From Nonomuraea montanisoli (lineage in GTDB: Bacteria > Actinomycetota > Actinomycetes > Streptosporangiales > Streptosporangiaceae), in contig NZ_JABWGN010000014.1 of NCBI RefSeq assembly GCF_013363975.1, forward strand, positions 205,708-269,707: 64,000 bases of DNA. The letters run 5' to 3'. The translations under genes were made by a program, and so were the position numbers. The notes beneath the pieces were generated by a model. The model had not been told where the DNA came from, searched no databases, and worked only from the letters and a program-made list of their open reading frames with translations. Positions 18,331 to 25,824 of this stretch are shown piece after piece (position 1 is the first letter of the stretch; each line of letters starts with the position of its first letter).

Positions 18331-18359
18331 GGTGAGGGGTCTCCGACCGAGACCTCACC
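18331..18359 (-). terminator. hairpin terminator after the YcaO/TfuA operon
   Basis: On the minus strand GGTGAGGTCTC and GAGACCCCTCACC pair with one bulge around a short loop, and are followed by TGTCTAGTTTTG. This stands between the end of tfuA (18393) and the start of the phosphoesterase gene (18302). A second small hairpin, GGGATG-TT-CATCCC, lies at 18361-18374. Confidence 0.6.
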
Positions 18360-18392
18360 GGGGATGTTCATCCCGTTTGGCATAAAAGTTCA

Positions 18393-19790
18393 CTATTGCC
18401 GTGCGATGTGCAGGTCCATCAGGTCCGGGTTGTACCGCGCCAGGAGGTAGTACGGCCGGGCCGCGGCGACCAGGACGTCCCGGGAGCCCATCCCCCGGTC
18501 CAGCGCGTGCAGGTCCAGGGCTCCGGGTTCGGCGGCCCAGCGTTCGCCGATGAGGGTCAGGATGCGGTCCGCCGACAGGGTGTGGATGTCGAAGGTGGAG
18601 TCGGTCCGCTGCGCGTGCTCGTTCACCGACCTCGCGGCGTGGACGAGCTTCGCCGCCGCCGGGACGACGGGCCGCCGGCGCAGCGCGTCCAGCGCCAGAC
18701 CGTCCGCGGTGACTCCGGGCGTCAGCTGGAAGCTGCGCACCAGGAAGATGCCGAGCTGGTCCTTCAGCGGGCGCGAGGCTCGCTCTGCCGGGGTGAGCCA
18801 CAGGTCGAGGAAGCCCAGCTCTTCGGGATCGTCCGAGCGGAGGTCCGGGATGACGTGGCGATGCCGCGCGTGCTCCAGCGCACCGTCGAGGGTCGCCTCC
18901 GTGTGCCGGGTCCGGCAGGCGGAGGCGCATTCCCGGACGAGGTGGTCGAAGACCAGGTCCCGGTAGAAGTCCGGGTAGTCGCGGGCGAAGAGCTGGCACA
19001 TCCGCAGGACGCTCATCTCGGCGGTCCTGCCGTCCTCGGTGTCGAGGCCGCGGGCTCCCAGCCGCCAGCGGTGGACGTAGACGGTGGGCGCCATGGTGAA
19101 CCCGGGCGACGGGGCCGCGGTGCCGTTCGCGCCGCTTGCCTGGAGCGTGCGCAGTCGGTGGACGAGTCGCAGGGCGTCGTCGCGCTTGAGGTTGACGGAC
19201 CGGGTCGCGCACAGCTCCCGCAGCGCTTCGACCTTCGCGGCCGGTACGGCGGCCTCGCGGGCGAGCCGGACGAGTTCAGGGTAGGAGCGCAGGCGATACG
19301 GCCGCCGGGCCAGCACCGCGACGAGGTGACCGGCGGTGGACTCGTCGAGGATCCCTTCCCGCACGGACAGGTTCAGGGTCGCGCGGATGTTGACGAGGGC
19401 TTCGGACAGCGGCCTGTAGCGTTCCTCCGCCGGAGCGTGCAGGAGGGCCACCTCGTCGTCGGCCGTCAGCCGGCCTTCCGCGTAGTCGCGGTAGACGTGT
19501 CCCACGCCGAGCATGCCGAAGGTGTCGAGTTCGGCCGCGCGCAGGGCGCCCATGCTGGCGGCGCCGAGCACCGTCACGCCGGCCTGGAGGAGGGAGAGGA
19601 TCTCCTTGTGCCGGACGGCGCGGGTCTGGCGGAAGTAGCCGTCGACGACGCCGACGACGTCTCCCCGCCGGGGCGCGAGTTTCAGCAGGTCTCCCGCCGC
19701 CACCGGCGGGAGGACGGTGATGTCGTCCGCCGCGAGCAGGTCGGCGGCCTCCGGCAGGCTGGGGCCGACGAAGAGGTACCGGGCCGTCAC
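18393..19790 (-). CDS. TfuA-like protein (thioamide formation partner of YcaO)
   Basis: The start is GTG 19790, overlapping the last codon and stop of the YcaO gene; 465 residues. The TfuA core occupies about residues 1-210: ARYLFVGPSLPEAADLLA, VVGVVDGYFRQTRAVRHKEI, then the hallmark GAASMGALRAAELDTFGMLG and GRLTADDEVALLH. The C-terminal 250 residues are a helical extension. TfuA proteins act with YcaO enzymes to put sulfur into peptide backbone amides (thioviridamide-type RiPPs, methyl-coenzyme M reductase). The tight overlap with YcaO and the small peptide gene upstream point to RiPP thioamidation. A hairpin terminator follows. Confidence 0.9.
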   Translation of the reverse strand: MTARYLFVGPSLPEAADLLAADDITVLPPVAAGDLLKLAPRRGDVVGVVDGYFRQTRAVRHKEILSLLQAGVTVLGAASMGALRAAELDTFGMLGVGHVYRDYAEGRLTADDEVALLHAPAEERYRPLSEALVNIRATLNLSVREGILDESTAGHLVAVLARRPYRLRSYPELVRLAREAAVPAAKVEALRELCATRSVNLKRDDALRLVHRLRTLQASGANGTAAPSPGFTMAPTVYVHRWRLGARGLDTEDGRTAEMSVLRMCQLFARDYPDFYRDLVFDHLVRECASACRTRHTEATLDGALEHARHRHVIPDLRSDDPEELGFLDLWLTPAERASRPLKDQLGIFLVRSFQLTPGVTADGLALDALRRRPVVPAAAKLVHAARSVNEHAQRTDSTFDIHTLSADRILTLIGERWAAEPGALDLHALDRGMGSRDVLVAAARPYYLLARYNPDLMDLHIARQ

Positions 19791-21016
19791 ATGAACGCCG
19801 GTTCGCAGAGCAGCCCGGGGCAGACCACGCGTACGACGGGGATGCCGAGGTCGGGCCTGGTGTGGTCGGCGACCAGCGGAGAGCGCCCGGTCAGGGCGAG
19901 GACCCGGGTGACGGTGGTGCGCAGGTCGTCCGCGAGGGTCTCGTTGCGGACGGAGGGGATCTCGTCGTAGGTGAGCCGGTCGGCTCCCGTGAGCGGTGCG
20001 GGACGCGCGGACCGGCTCGCGACGGCGCGCCGGTAGGCGCCCGTGGTGAGGTCGTCCCGGGCGCCGGCGATCTGGGCGGCGCGCGACTGCGCGGCTTCGG
20101 TCAGGGCGCGGCACAGGGCGACGTCACGGTCGAGGTGGGCGCCCGCGCCGGCGAAGAGCACCGGGAACTCCTCGCTCCAGATGGTGGCCAGGAAGCAGGC
20201 GAGCCCGGTGGGCGACGGGAGCACCTCGACCCTGACCTCGACCTGGGCCGCGTCCATGAGGCCCAGCAGCTCCCGGGCCGGGCCGTCCACGGTGGCCAGG
20301 TCGAGGTCCGCGGCCGGTGACGGGCCCGTCCTGGCGCGGGCCAGACAGTCGCGTTCGACGACCTCGTAGAGGCCGTGGAGTGCCGCTTCGGCGAAGGTGT
20401 TGCCGCTGGCGAGTCCGTTGCTGTTCTGGGCGAACAGGGGCGGCATCCAGGTGTCGCGCACCCGGCCGTCGAGGCGCAGCAGGTCGGTCGGCAGGAAGGT
20501 GTCCGTCCCGTCGTCCAGGCGGCTCGCCCTGGTCCATGCGAGCTCCAGGCCCGGCCGGAGGTGGTGGCGGGGTTCCAGGGGCAGTTCCTGGACGCGGTAG
20601 CCGCACACGTCCTCCATGTCGGCGACGGTCGCGGTCGTCTCGCCGGGTTCGACGCGCTCGGCGTGCCACGACTCGATCGACTCCATGGCGGCCGAGACCC
20701 TGGCGAGGTCGTGAGTGAGGCCCTTGCCCTGGCTCACCGACACCGTCCGGGAATTCGGGCGGACGGCCTGGTGGACCGGGATGCCGATCTCGTCGAGCCA
20801 GGTGACGTCGGCGAGCCGGGTGATGCCGACGATCGGGAAGAGCGGCCGGATCCGGCGCAGCGTGTCCGCGGGGGTCAGGACGCGGTGGGTGCCGGACACG
20901 CAGGCCTTGCGGGTGTCGTCGAGAGCGGGAACGGGGTGCGCGAGCACTCCGTCCCCGCCCGACAGGGTGTCCGCCATGCCGCTGTCGGCCTGGTCGACAG
21001 GGGTGAGGCGGCTCAA
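19787..21016 (-). CDS. YcaO-domain protein (peptide backbone-modifying ATPase)
   Basis: The 409-residue protein shows the YcaO ATP-binding signatures: SVSQGKGLTHDLARVSAAME with ESIESWHAE, and NGLASGNTFAEAALHGLYEV with the ExxxR motif (EVVERDCLARAR). The C-terminus (CEPAFM) lacks the PxPxP end of azoline-forming YcaOs, as in TfuA-linked ones. The likely start is TTG 21016, only nine bases after the precursor stop; ATG 20977 is the alternative. It would activate a backbone amide by phosphorylation for sulfur insertion with TfuA. No E1-like or Ocin-ThiF partner is nearby, which also favours thioamide over azole chemistry. Confidence 0.92.
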   Translation of the reverse strand: MSRLTPVDQADSGMADTLSGGDGVLAHPVPALDDTRKACVSGTHRVLTPADTLRRIRPLFPIVGITRLADVTWLDEIGIPVHQAVRPNSRTVSVSQGKGLTHDLARVSAAMESIESWHAERVEPGETTATVADMEDVCGYRVQELPLEPRHHLRPGLELAWTRASRLDDGTDTFLPTDLLRLDGRVRDTWMPPLFAQNSNGLASGNTFAEAALHGLYEVVERDCLARARTGPSPAADLDLATVDGPARELLGLMDAAQVEVRVEVLPSPTGLACFLATIWSEEFPVLFAGAGAHLDRDVALCRALTEAAQSRAAQIAGARDDLTTGAYRRAVASRSARPAPLTGADRLTYDEIPSVRNETLADDLRTTVTRVLALTGRSPLVADHTRPDLGIPVVRVVCPGLLCEPAFM

Positions 21017-21025
21017 TCTAAACCG

Positions 21026-21166
21026 TCACGCGCCGTGGACGTCGGCGGGCTCGAGGTCGTCGTCGTCCTTCAGCTTGACGCTCCAGCAGGTGTCCCTGCT
21101 CGTCAGCTGGATCAAGCTGGTCAGCTCGCCACGGAGTTGGGTCGGGGTGGGGAAGTTGAGCTTCAT
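21026..21166 (-). CDS. candidate RiPP precursor peptide, 46 residues
   Basis: A short gene on the minus strand runs from ATG 21166 to TGA 21026, with a GAAAGG ribosome site seven bases upstream. The peptide begins MKLNFPTPTQLRGELTSLIQ, has LTSRDTCWSVKLK in the middle, a run of four Asp, and ends LEPADVHGA. It is only nine bases from the YcaO start, in the same direction, and has the usual shape of a precursor: an amphipathic, leader-like N-terminal half and a C-terminal half with the only Cys, the only Trp and the only His. Which part is the core cannot be told from sequence. It does not resemble the thioviridamide core. Confidence 0.75.
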   Translation of the reverse strand: MKLNFPTPTQLRGELTSLIQLTSRDTCWSVKLKDDDDLEPADVHGA

Positions 21167-21187
21167 CCGCCGGCCTTTCTGTCGTCG

Positions 21188-21247
21188 GCCGGTGTTGCAC
21201 CGGCGATCCCAGACAGGGTAGCCAAATCCGATCTTCCGGAGAAGATC
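21188..21247 (-). promoter_or_regulatory. candidate promoter and two hairpins upstream of the precursor gene
   Basis: On the minus strand a -10-like TACCCT (21215-21220) lies 17 bases from a -35-like TTCTCC (21238-21243). The -35 is inside a hairpin with a 7-bp stem (GATCTTC/GAAGATC, 21230-21247), which could be an operator. A second hairpin GCCGGTG-CAA-CACCGGC (21188-21204) would sit in the leader just before the ribosome site. Together they could give the peptide its own, stronger expression than the methyltransferase gene upstream. Confidence 0.4.
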
Positions 21248-21282
21248 CCCTCATGTCGGAGTCCGGGCGCAGGCTCCGAGGT

Positions 21283-22305
21283 TCATGGCGCCGGCGTCGC
21301 GGCGACGAGGACCACCTGCCTGTCCTGACCGTGTTCGAAGAGGCGCACCCGGAACCCGCAGCGGGTGAGCTGGTCGGCCACCGCCGCGCTGTCGTGGTAG
21401 AGGTAGCGCCAGACGAGCACGGTGTCGCCCGGCTCGAACGACACCGTCCTCGGGTCGTCGCCGACGTCGAAGCTCACGGTGACCGGCTCGACGAACCGCG
21501 CCCGGACGAAGACCTCGCTGCGCACGCGGTCGAACCCCGTCTCGGTGACGTACCAGGAGCGGTCGACGGCGAGCAGGTCCAGTCCCACCAGTTGCTGGGG
21601 CTTGTACGGGCCGCCGACGCTGACCTCGTCCATGAACGGCGGCCTGTCGACGCCGGTGTCGATGCGCAGCGTCAGCAGCAGCACGTCGTGGTCGCTCATG
21701 GCGTGGCGTACGTGGCTCAGGACCCGGGCCGGTTCGGCGAAGTTGTACGGCGTCCCGCCGGCCAGGACGACGAAGCGGACCGGATCGGCGCCGTCGTGGC
21801 CGGGGGTGTTCCCGGCGGTGAGGACGCGGGCGAGATCGGGGCCGGTGAAGTCGCCGCGGCACAGCTCGAAGCGCTCCGCGTGGGCGGGGAAGTCGACCCG
21901 GAGGTTCTCCCCGGCCAGTTCGAGGATCTCCGCGCTGATGTCGATCGCGCGGTAGCCGGCCAGACGCGACCTGTCCAGCAGGTGGCGGATCAGCCCGCGC
22001 ACGGGACGCGTCGTTCCCGGCCCGAGATCGACGATCCGCACCGGCGACGACGACGGCGCGAGGGCGAGGAGCTGCTCGGCGTGGCGGGTCAGGAGCGTGT
22101 CGAAGTCGCTCAGCATCGGTGCGCGTCCGGGGTCGGACGGCACTTCGCCCGCGCGCCACATCTCGCTCCCGTCTCCGAGGTAGGTCAGCTCGTACGGGAA
22201 CTCGGCACGGTGGCCGAGCGCGTCGACGATGGCGTCCACCTGTGGCGCCGAGTAGGCGCGATAGAAGTTCTCGTGCGGCGACACCGCATGCCGCTGTCCG
22301 TGCAT
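21283..22305 (-). CDS. EgtD-like (Methyltransf_33) SAM-dependent methyltransferase
   Basis: Start at ATG 22305 gives 340 residues. The SAM loop is VRIVDLGPGTTRPVRGL, followed by YRAIDISAEILELAGE, GDFTGPDLARVL and VLAGGTPYNFAEPARVLSHV, which is the arrangement of histidine N-alpha-methyltransferase EgtD; the Asn of the GSTIGNF region is kept (PYNF). The N-terminal part (ENFYRAYSAPQVDAIVDAL) is divergent. EgtD methylates the amino group of free histidine, but here the gene precedes a RiPP-type precursor, YcaO and TfuA, so peptide or amino-terminal methylation is possible. The gap of 117 bases to the precursor contains a candidate promoter, so it may or may not be in the same transcript. Confidence 0.75.
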   Translation of the reverse strand: MHGQRHAVSPHENFYRAYSAPQVDAIVDALGHRAEFPYELTYLGDGSEMWRAGEVPSDPGRAPMLSDFDTLLTRHAEQLLALAPSSSPVRIVDLGPGTTRPVRGLIRHLLDRSRLAGYRAIDISAEILELAGENLRVDFPAHAERFELCRGDFTGPDLARVLTAGNTPGHDGADPVRFVVLAGGTPYNFAEPARVLSHVRHAMSDHDVLLLTLRIDTGVDRPPFMDEVSVGGPYKPQQLVGLDLLAVDRSWYVTETGFDRVRSEVFVRARFVEPVTVSFDVGDDPRTVSFEPGDTVLVWRYLYHDSAAVADQLTRCGFRVRLFEHGQDRQVVLVAATPAP

Positions 22306-22381
22306 CACGCCGGACAGTACATCGCCGGCCCCATGCGTCCGTCCACTCGCCCGTGTCCCCTCTGACCGGATGACCGCGCCT

Positions 22382-22790
22382 ACGGCTGGAGCGCGTCGAG
22401 GTCGACGGCGTCGTACTCCCCCGAGCCCCGGATTCAGTCGTTCAGCGCCCGACGCAGGTAGCCGGCCTCCCGCGTCCACCCGGGTACGCCCTCGAACGGC
22501 AGGAGGGTGGCGCCGACGGCCTTGACGTCCTTGGCGTGGGCGGCGCGGATCAGGGTGCGGTGGGCGCCGTAGCCGTTGGAGAGCCGGATGCGCAGGTGCG
22601 TTCCGCCCGCGTTCAGGCGGACCACCTGTCGTACGGACTGGCCGGCGAAGCCCTGCTGGGCCCAGGTGGAGAACCAGGGCGAGCCGGAGAGGCGCGTCAT
22701 CGCCGCCGCCCATGCCCCGCTCCACTGTTCAGGACCGGGACAGGAGCAGGGAGCCAGTGGCGATCTCATGGGGACCTCGGTTGGGCACAT
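22382..22790 (-). pseudogene. SGNH/GDSL hydrolase remnant with internal deletion and nonsense codon
   Basis: The frame joins an N-terminal block (GAWAAAMTRLSG, then GFAGQSVRQVVRLNAGGTHL, RIRLSNGYG) directly to a C-terminal block (AHAKDVKAVGATLLPFEGVP, ending RRALND). The middle of the SGNH domain is missing. The frame then continues past a TGA with IRGSGEYDAVDLDALQP, where the family normally has Trp (LNDWIR), so a Trp codon became a stop. The gene is dead. Confidence 0.7.
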
Positions 22791-22805
22791 GAGATGGTCG
22801 GTGGG

Positions 22806-23153
22806 TCAGGCCGCCGCGCCCAGCGCCAGGGCGACGGCGACGGGCGCCAGGTAGAGCAGGGGGAAGACGACGGTCTTGAACGAGCGGGCCCGCAGCACCG
22901 TGACGACCGCGCCGGCGAAGTACAGGATCAGCCCGATCCCGGCGGCGATGCCGATCGCGGGAACCGCCAGGCCGGCCAGCAGGCCGACCGCCCCGGCGGC
23001 CTTGGCCGTGCCCAGCAGGGGCCACCACGACTGCGGCACGCCGTACTCGGTCAGCGGCTCGGCGACGAAATCGGCCCTGCGCAGCAGCGAGAAGCCGGAG
23101 AACCCGACCCAGGCGGCGGCGAGGACGGTGACGATGACGTGCGTGGTGTTCAT
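22806..23153 (-). CDS. DoxX-like four-helix membrane protein
   Basis: ATG 23153 with AGGAG eight bases upstream gives 115 residues. Four hydrophobic segments are visible: VIVTVLAAAWVGFSGFSLL, LLGTAKAAGAVGLLAGLAVP, AIGIAAGIGLILYFAGAVVT and VVFPLLYLAPVAVALALGA. LGTAKAAGAVGLLAG is characteristic of the DoxX-like family. These are small inner-membrane proteins of unclear function, sometimes redox-related. Confidence 0.85.
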   Translation of the reverse strand: MNTTHVIVTVLAAAWVGFSGFSLLRRADFVAEPLTEYGVPQSWWPLLGTAKAAGAVGLLAGLAVPAIGIAAGIGLILYFAGAVVTVLRARSFKTVVFPLLYLAPVAVALALGAAA

Positions 23154-23274
23154 GATGGTCGCTCCTGTGGTGCGTGGTGGGAACCTGGTGTCCCGCACGC
23201 CTCCAGAGTCTGGGGCGCGCCGCTGATACGGCCGCGATGCGGCCGCGATGCGCCGCGCCCGCCTCAGGAGGAGC

Positions 23275-23320
23275 GCCGGCCCTGGGCGGCTCCGTACCGC
23301 CGGAGCCGCCCAGGGCCGGC
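23275..23320 (-). terminator. strong hairpin terminator (19-bp perfect stem)
   Basis: The arms at 23275-23293 and 23302-23320 are perfectly complementary over 19 bases with an 8-base loop. The hairpin lies seven bases after the stop codon of the DUF1062 gene, so it most likely ends that transcript. Confidence 0.75.
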
Positions 23321-23327
23321 AGCTCCG

Positions 23328-23888
23328 CTAGTCCCCGGCCATCACGGTGAAGGTGAACCCGGCGCTCGTCGTACGACGCAGCGGAACGTCGCACTTGATC
23401 CGGCGCAGCACCTCGTTCCTGCTGAGGCCGAGCCCGTGCGCGATGAGCCAGTCCGGGCGCACCGGCACCGGATCCTCGAAGACGACCTCCACCTGGACCG
23501 GCCACGCCTCGTCAGGCCATGACGGCGGGGCGTCCAGCCGCCAGGCCCCCTCCCAGTCCAGGGTGAAGCGGTTGCGCCGGGCGAGCAGCGGATCCAGCAG
23601 CGTGGACGCCACCAGCCCCGGATCGTTGGTGTGGTAGCGGTCGAGCACGACCGGGTCGAAGGACCTGACCGGCACGCGCTCGTGCACGGCGAGCTTGATC
23701 GTCCAGTTGCAGGACACGCAGCGGACCAGCAGCCACACGTGCAGCAGCTTGCCGTTGGCGTTGACGCGGAACCTGCCCTTGCCGGTGGTGGCCGACTCCG
23801 ACCCGCAGTGCACGCACCGCAACGCCAGCAGGGGCAGCCTGGTCCGGCGGACGACCCAGGGCAGCACGATATGAGGTTGTGAAGACAT
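23328..23888 (-). CDS. DUF1062 domain protein
   Basis: Start at ATG 23888 with AGAGAG just upstream; 186 residues. Two Cys pairs (RCVHCGS and RCVSCNW) probably form a zinc-ribbon-like site, followed by the helical DUF1062 part (RRNRFTLDWEGAWRLD, HGLGLSRNEVLRRIKCDVPL). The function of the family is unknown. It is followed by a strong terminator and seems to be a single-gene unit. Confidence 0.85.
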   Translation of the reverse strand: MSSQPHIVLPWVVRRTRLPLLALRCVHCGSESATTGKGRFRVNANGKLLHVWLLVRCVSCNWTIKLAVHERVPVRSFDPVVLDRYHTNDPGLVASTLLDPLLARRNRFTLDWEGAWRLDAPPSWPDEAWPVQVEVVFEDPVPVRPDWLIAHGLGLSRNEVLRRIKCDVPLRRTTSAGFTFTVMAGD

Positions 23889-24207
23889 GATCTCTCTAGA
23901 CCTGACACGAGGCCGATTGCGCGCGGCCTCAAACGCTGTATGACCGGGCGCGCGCGGGCAGCCCGGCGGAGCCGGCGGGAGGGCCGGCTTCAACGTGAGC
24001 GGAAGAAAGTGTCAGATCTGAAGAGCAGGCGGGGTCACGCGGTTCTGTCCTCTGTCCTTACTACTGCGATGGGCCACTACTGCGATGGCGCCGCAGGCAC
24101 CCTACGAGAACGCGGAGTGAGCACTCAATCGGTTTTCCAGCGGAGGGACCGGACCTTCGCGGGCGCCGCCGCCGTACGGGTACGCGCGCCGCGCGTAGGG
24201 TGATCGC
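23889..24207. other. intergenic region, no gene seen
   Basis: Between divergent genes. It contains a small hairpin GCCGGCGGGAGGGCCGGC (about 23969-23987) and a short direct repeat CTACTGCGATGG (24061 and 24076). Open frames here have no recognisable content. Confidence 0.5.
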
Positions 24208-25005
24208 GTGGAACACGATGATCGCTCGGCCCTCAGCTCGTCATTCGGCGCGGCGGCGGCCGCCTACGCCGAGCACCGCCCGGACTACGCGCAGGCCGCG
24301 GTGCGCTGGGCGCTGGAGCCCGCGCCCGGGCCGCGGGTGCTCGACCTCGGCGCCGGCACCGGCAAGCTGACCGCGACGCTGGTCGCGGCGGGCGCCGACG
24401 TCGTCGCGGTCGAGCCCGACCCGGCGATGCTGACCGAGCTGCGCCGCACGCTGCCGGCTGTCCGCGCCCTGCCGGGTGGCGCCGAGGCGATACCGCTGCC
24501 GGACGGGTCCGTCGACGCGGTGCTGGCCGGCAACGCCATGCACTGGTTCGACATGGCCGTCGCGGGACCCGAGATCGCCAGGGTCCTCGCCCCTGGCGGC
24601 ATCCTGGCCGGCCTGTGGAACGTCCTCGACGACCGGGTCGACTGGGTTGCCGGGCTCGCGCGGGTCAGCGGGAGCGCGGCTGTCGGTCCGCGCGACACGC
24701 CCGCGAGCTGGCGCGCCGAGACGGCCGGCATGCACCTTCCCCGGACGGGCACGGCTCCCCGGACGGGCACGGCTCCCCGGTTCGGCTCGCCGGAGCAGGC
24801 GGAGTTCCCGCACGGGCAGCGCCGCAACGCCGGCTCCCTCGTCGAGACGCTCGCGACGCGGGCGGGGATGCTGGTCATGCCCGAACCGGAACGAGAGGCT
24901 GCGCTCGGTCGGATCCGCGCCTACCTCGCGAGCCGGCCCGAGACCGCCGATGGCGAGTTCACCCTCCCGATGCTGACCTGCGTGCTGCGCATCCGGCGGT
25001 TGTGA
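24208..25005 (+). CDS. class I SAM-dependent methyltransferase
   Basis: Start GTG 24208, 265 residues. Motif I is VLDLGAGTGKLTATL, motif II AVEPDPAMLTELR, and NAMHWFDMAVAGPEIARVLA is typical of UbiE/Tam-like methyltransferases. The substrate cannot be told. An in-frame 18-base tandem duplication (24742-24777) adds a second RTGTAP to the variable lid region. Confidence 0.88.
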   Translation: MEHDDRSALSSSFGAAAAAYAEHRPDYAQAAVRWALEPAPGPRVLDLGAGTGKLTATLVAAGADVVAVEPDPAMLTELRRTLPAVRALPGGAEAIPLPDGSVDAVLAGNAMHWFDMAVAGPEIARVLAPGGILAGLWNVLDDRVDWVAGLARVSGSAAVGPRDTPASWRAETAGMHLPRTGTAPRTGTAPRFGSPEQAEFPHGQRRNAGSLVETLATRAGMLVMPEPEREAALGRIRAYLASRPETADGEFTLPMLTCVLRIRRL

Positions 25006-25038
25006 AAGCCATCGTCCGCGACGCCCCGGGCTGTGGGC

Positions 25039-25704
25039 CTACGACGGCGGGGCGGGACGGACGAGGCCGCTCTCGTAGGCGAAGACCACCACCTGGGCGC
25101 GATCACGCAGCCCGAGCTTGACCAGCACGCGGCTCAGATGCGTCTTGACCGTCGCCTCGGCCAGACGCAGCGCCGCGGCGACCTCGGCGTTGGACAGCCC
25201 GCGCGCCACCTGCAACAGCACCTCGTGCTCGCGCGCGGTCAGCCGCGCGAGCCGTTCGTCGCGTTCGGCGGGCCCCGGCGTCATCTGCGGCGCGAACCTC
25301 TCCAGCACGCGACGGGTGACGCGCGGCGACAGCGCCGCCTCCCCCGCAGCGACGTCGCGGATGGCGCTCAGCAGTTCCTGCGGCCGGGTGTTCTTCGGCA
25401 GGAACCCGGCCGCTCCCGCCTGCAGCCCGGCGAAGGCGTACTCGTCCAGATCGAAGGTGGTCAGGATGAGCACGCGCGAGCGCGGGCTGTCGCGCACGAT
25501 CCGGCGGGTGGCCTCGATGCCGTCCAGGCCGGGCATGCGCACGTCCATCAGCACCACGTCCGGACGCAGGTGCCGCGCCAGCCGGGCCGCCTGCTCGCCG
25601 TCGTCCGCCTCCCCGGCCACCTCCATGTCCGGCTCGGCCTCGAAGACCATGCGGAAGGCCATCCGCAGCAGCGACTCGTCGTCGGCGATCAGCAGCCGGA
25701 TCAT
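25039..25704 (-). CDS. NarL/LuxR-type response regulator
   Basis: The 221-residue protein has a receiver domain (LLIADDESLLRMAF, phospho-acceptor Asp in VVLMDVRMPGLDG, conserved Lys in FLPKNTRP) and a LuxR-type DNA-binding domain (LTAREHEVLLQVARGLSNAE, VKTHLSRVLVKLGLRDRAQV). It is the partner of the histidine kinase upstream. Its ATG overlaps the stop of a 14-codon mini-ORF formed by a 41-bp tandem array (see that entry), so translation coupling to the kinase seems to be kept. Confidence 0.93.
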   Translation of the reverse strand: MIRLLIADDESLLRMAFRMVFEAEPDMEVAGEADDGEQAARLARHLRPDVVLMDVRMPGLDGIEATRRIVRDSPRSRVLILTTFDLDEYAFAGLQAGAAGFLPKNTRPQELLSAIRDVAAGEAALSPRVTRRVLERFAPQMTPGPAERDERLARLTAREHEVLLQVARGLSNAEVAAALRLAEATVKTHLSRVLVKLGLRDRAQVVVFAYESGLVRPAPPS

Positions 25705-25824
25705 CGTGGCGCTCCCAGGCCCAGCACGGCCGGCACCCGCATCACCGTGGCGCTCCCAGGCCCAGCACGGCCGGCACCCGGATCACCGTGGCGCTCCCAG
25801 GTCCAGCACGGCCAGCACCCGCCA
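25701..25824 (-). repeat. 41-bp tandem array forming two coupled 14-codon mini-ORFs between kinase and regulator
   Basis: Three copies of a 41-base unit span the end of the kinase gene and the start of the regulator gene. The kinase stop (25785-25783) overlaps a GTG at 25786; that frame runs 14 codons to a TGA (25742), which overlaps a second GTG at 25745; the second frame also has 14 codons and its TGA (25701) overlaps the regulator ATG (25704). Both mini-peptides share VPAVLGLGAPR with the kinase tail (AVLDLGAPR). Since 45 bases minus the 4-base overlap is 41, the array keeps stop/start overlap at every step. Confidence 0.8.

Noticed and set aside
23940..24203. 87-codon frame in the gap before the methyltransferase gene
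   Set aside because: No ribosome site, no domain, and composition unlike coding DNA here.
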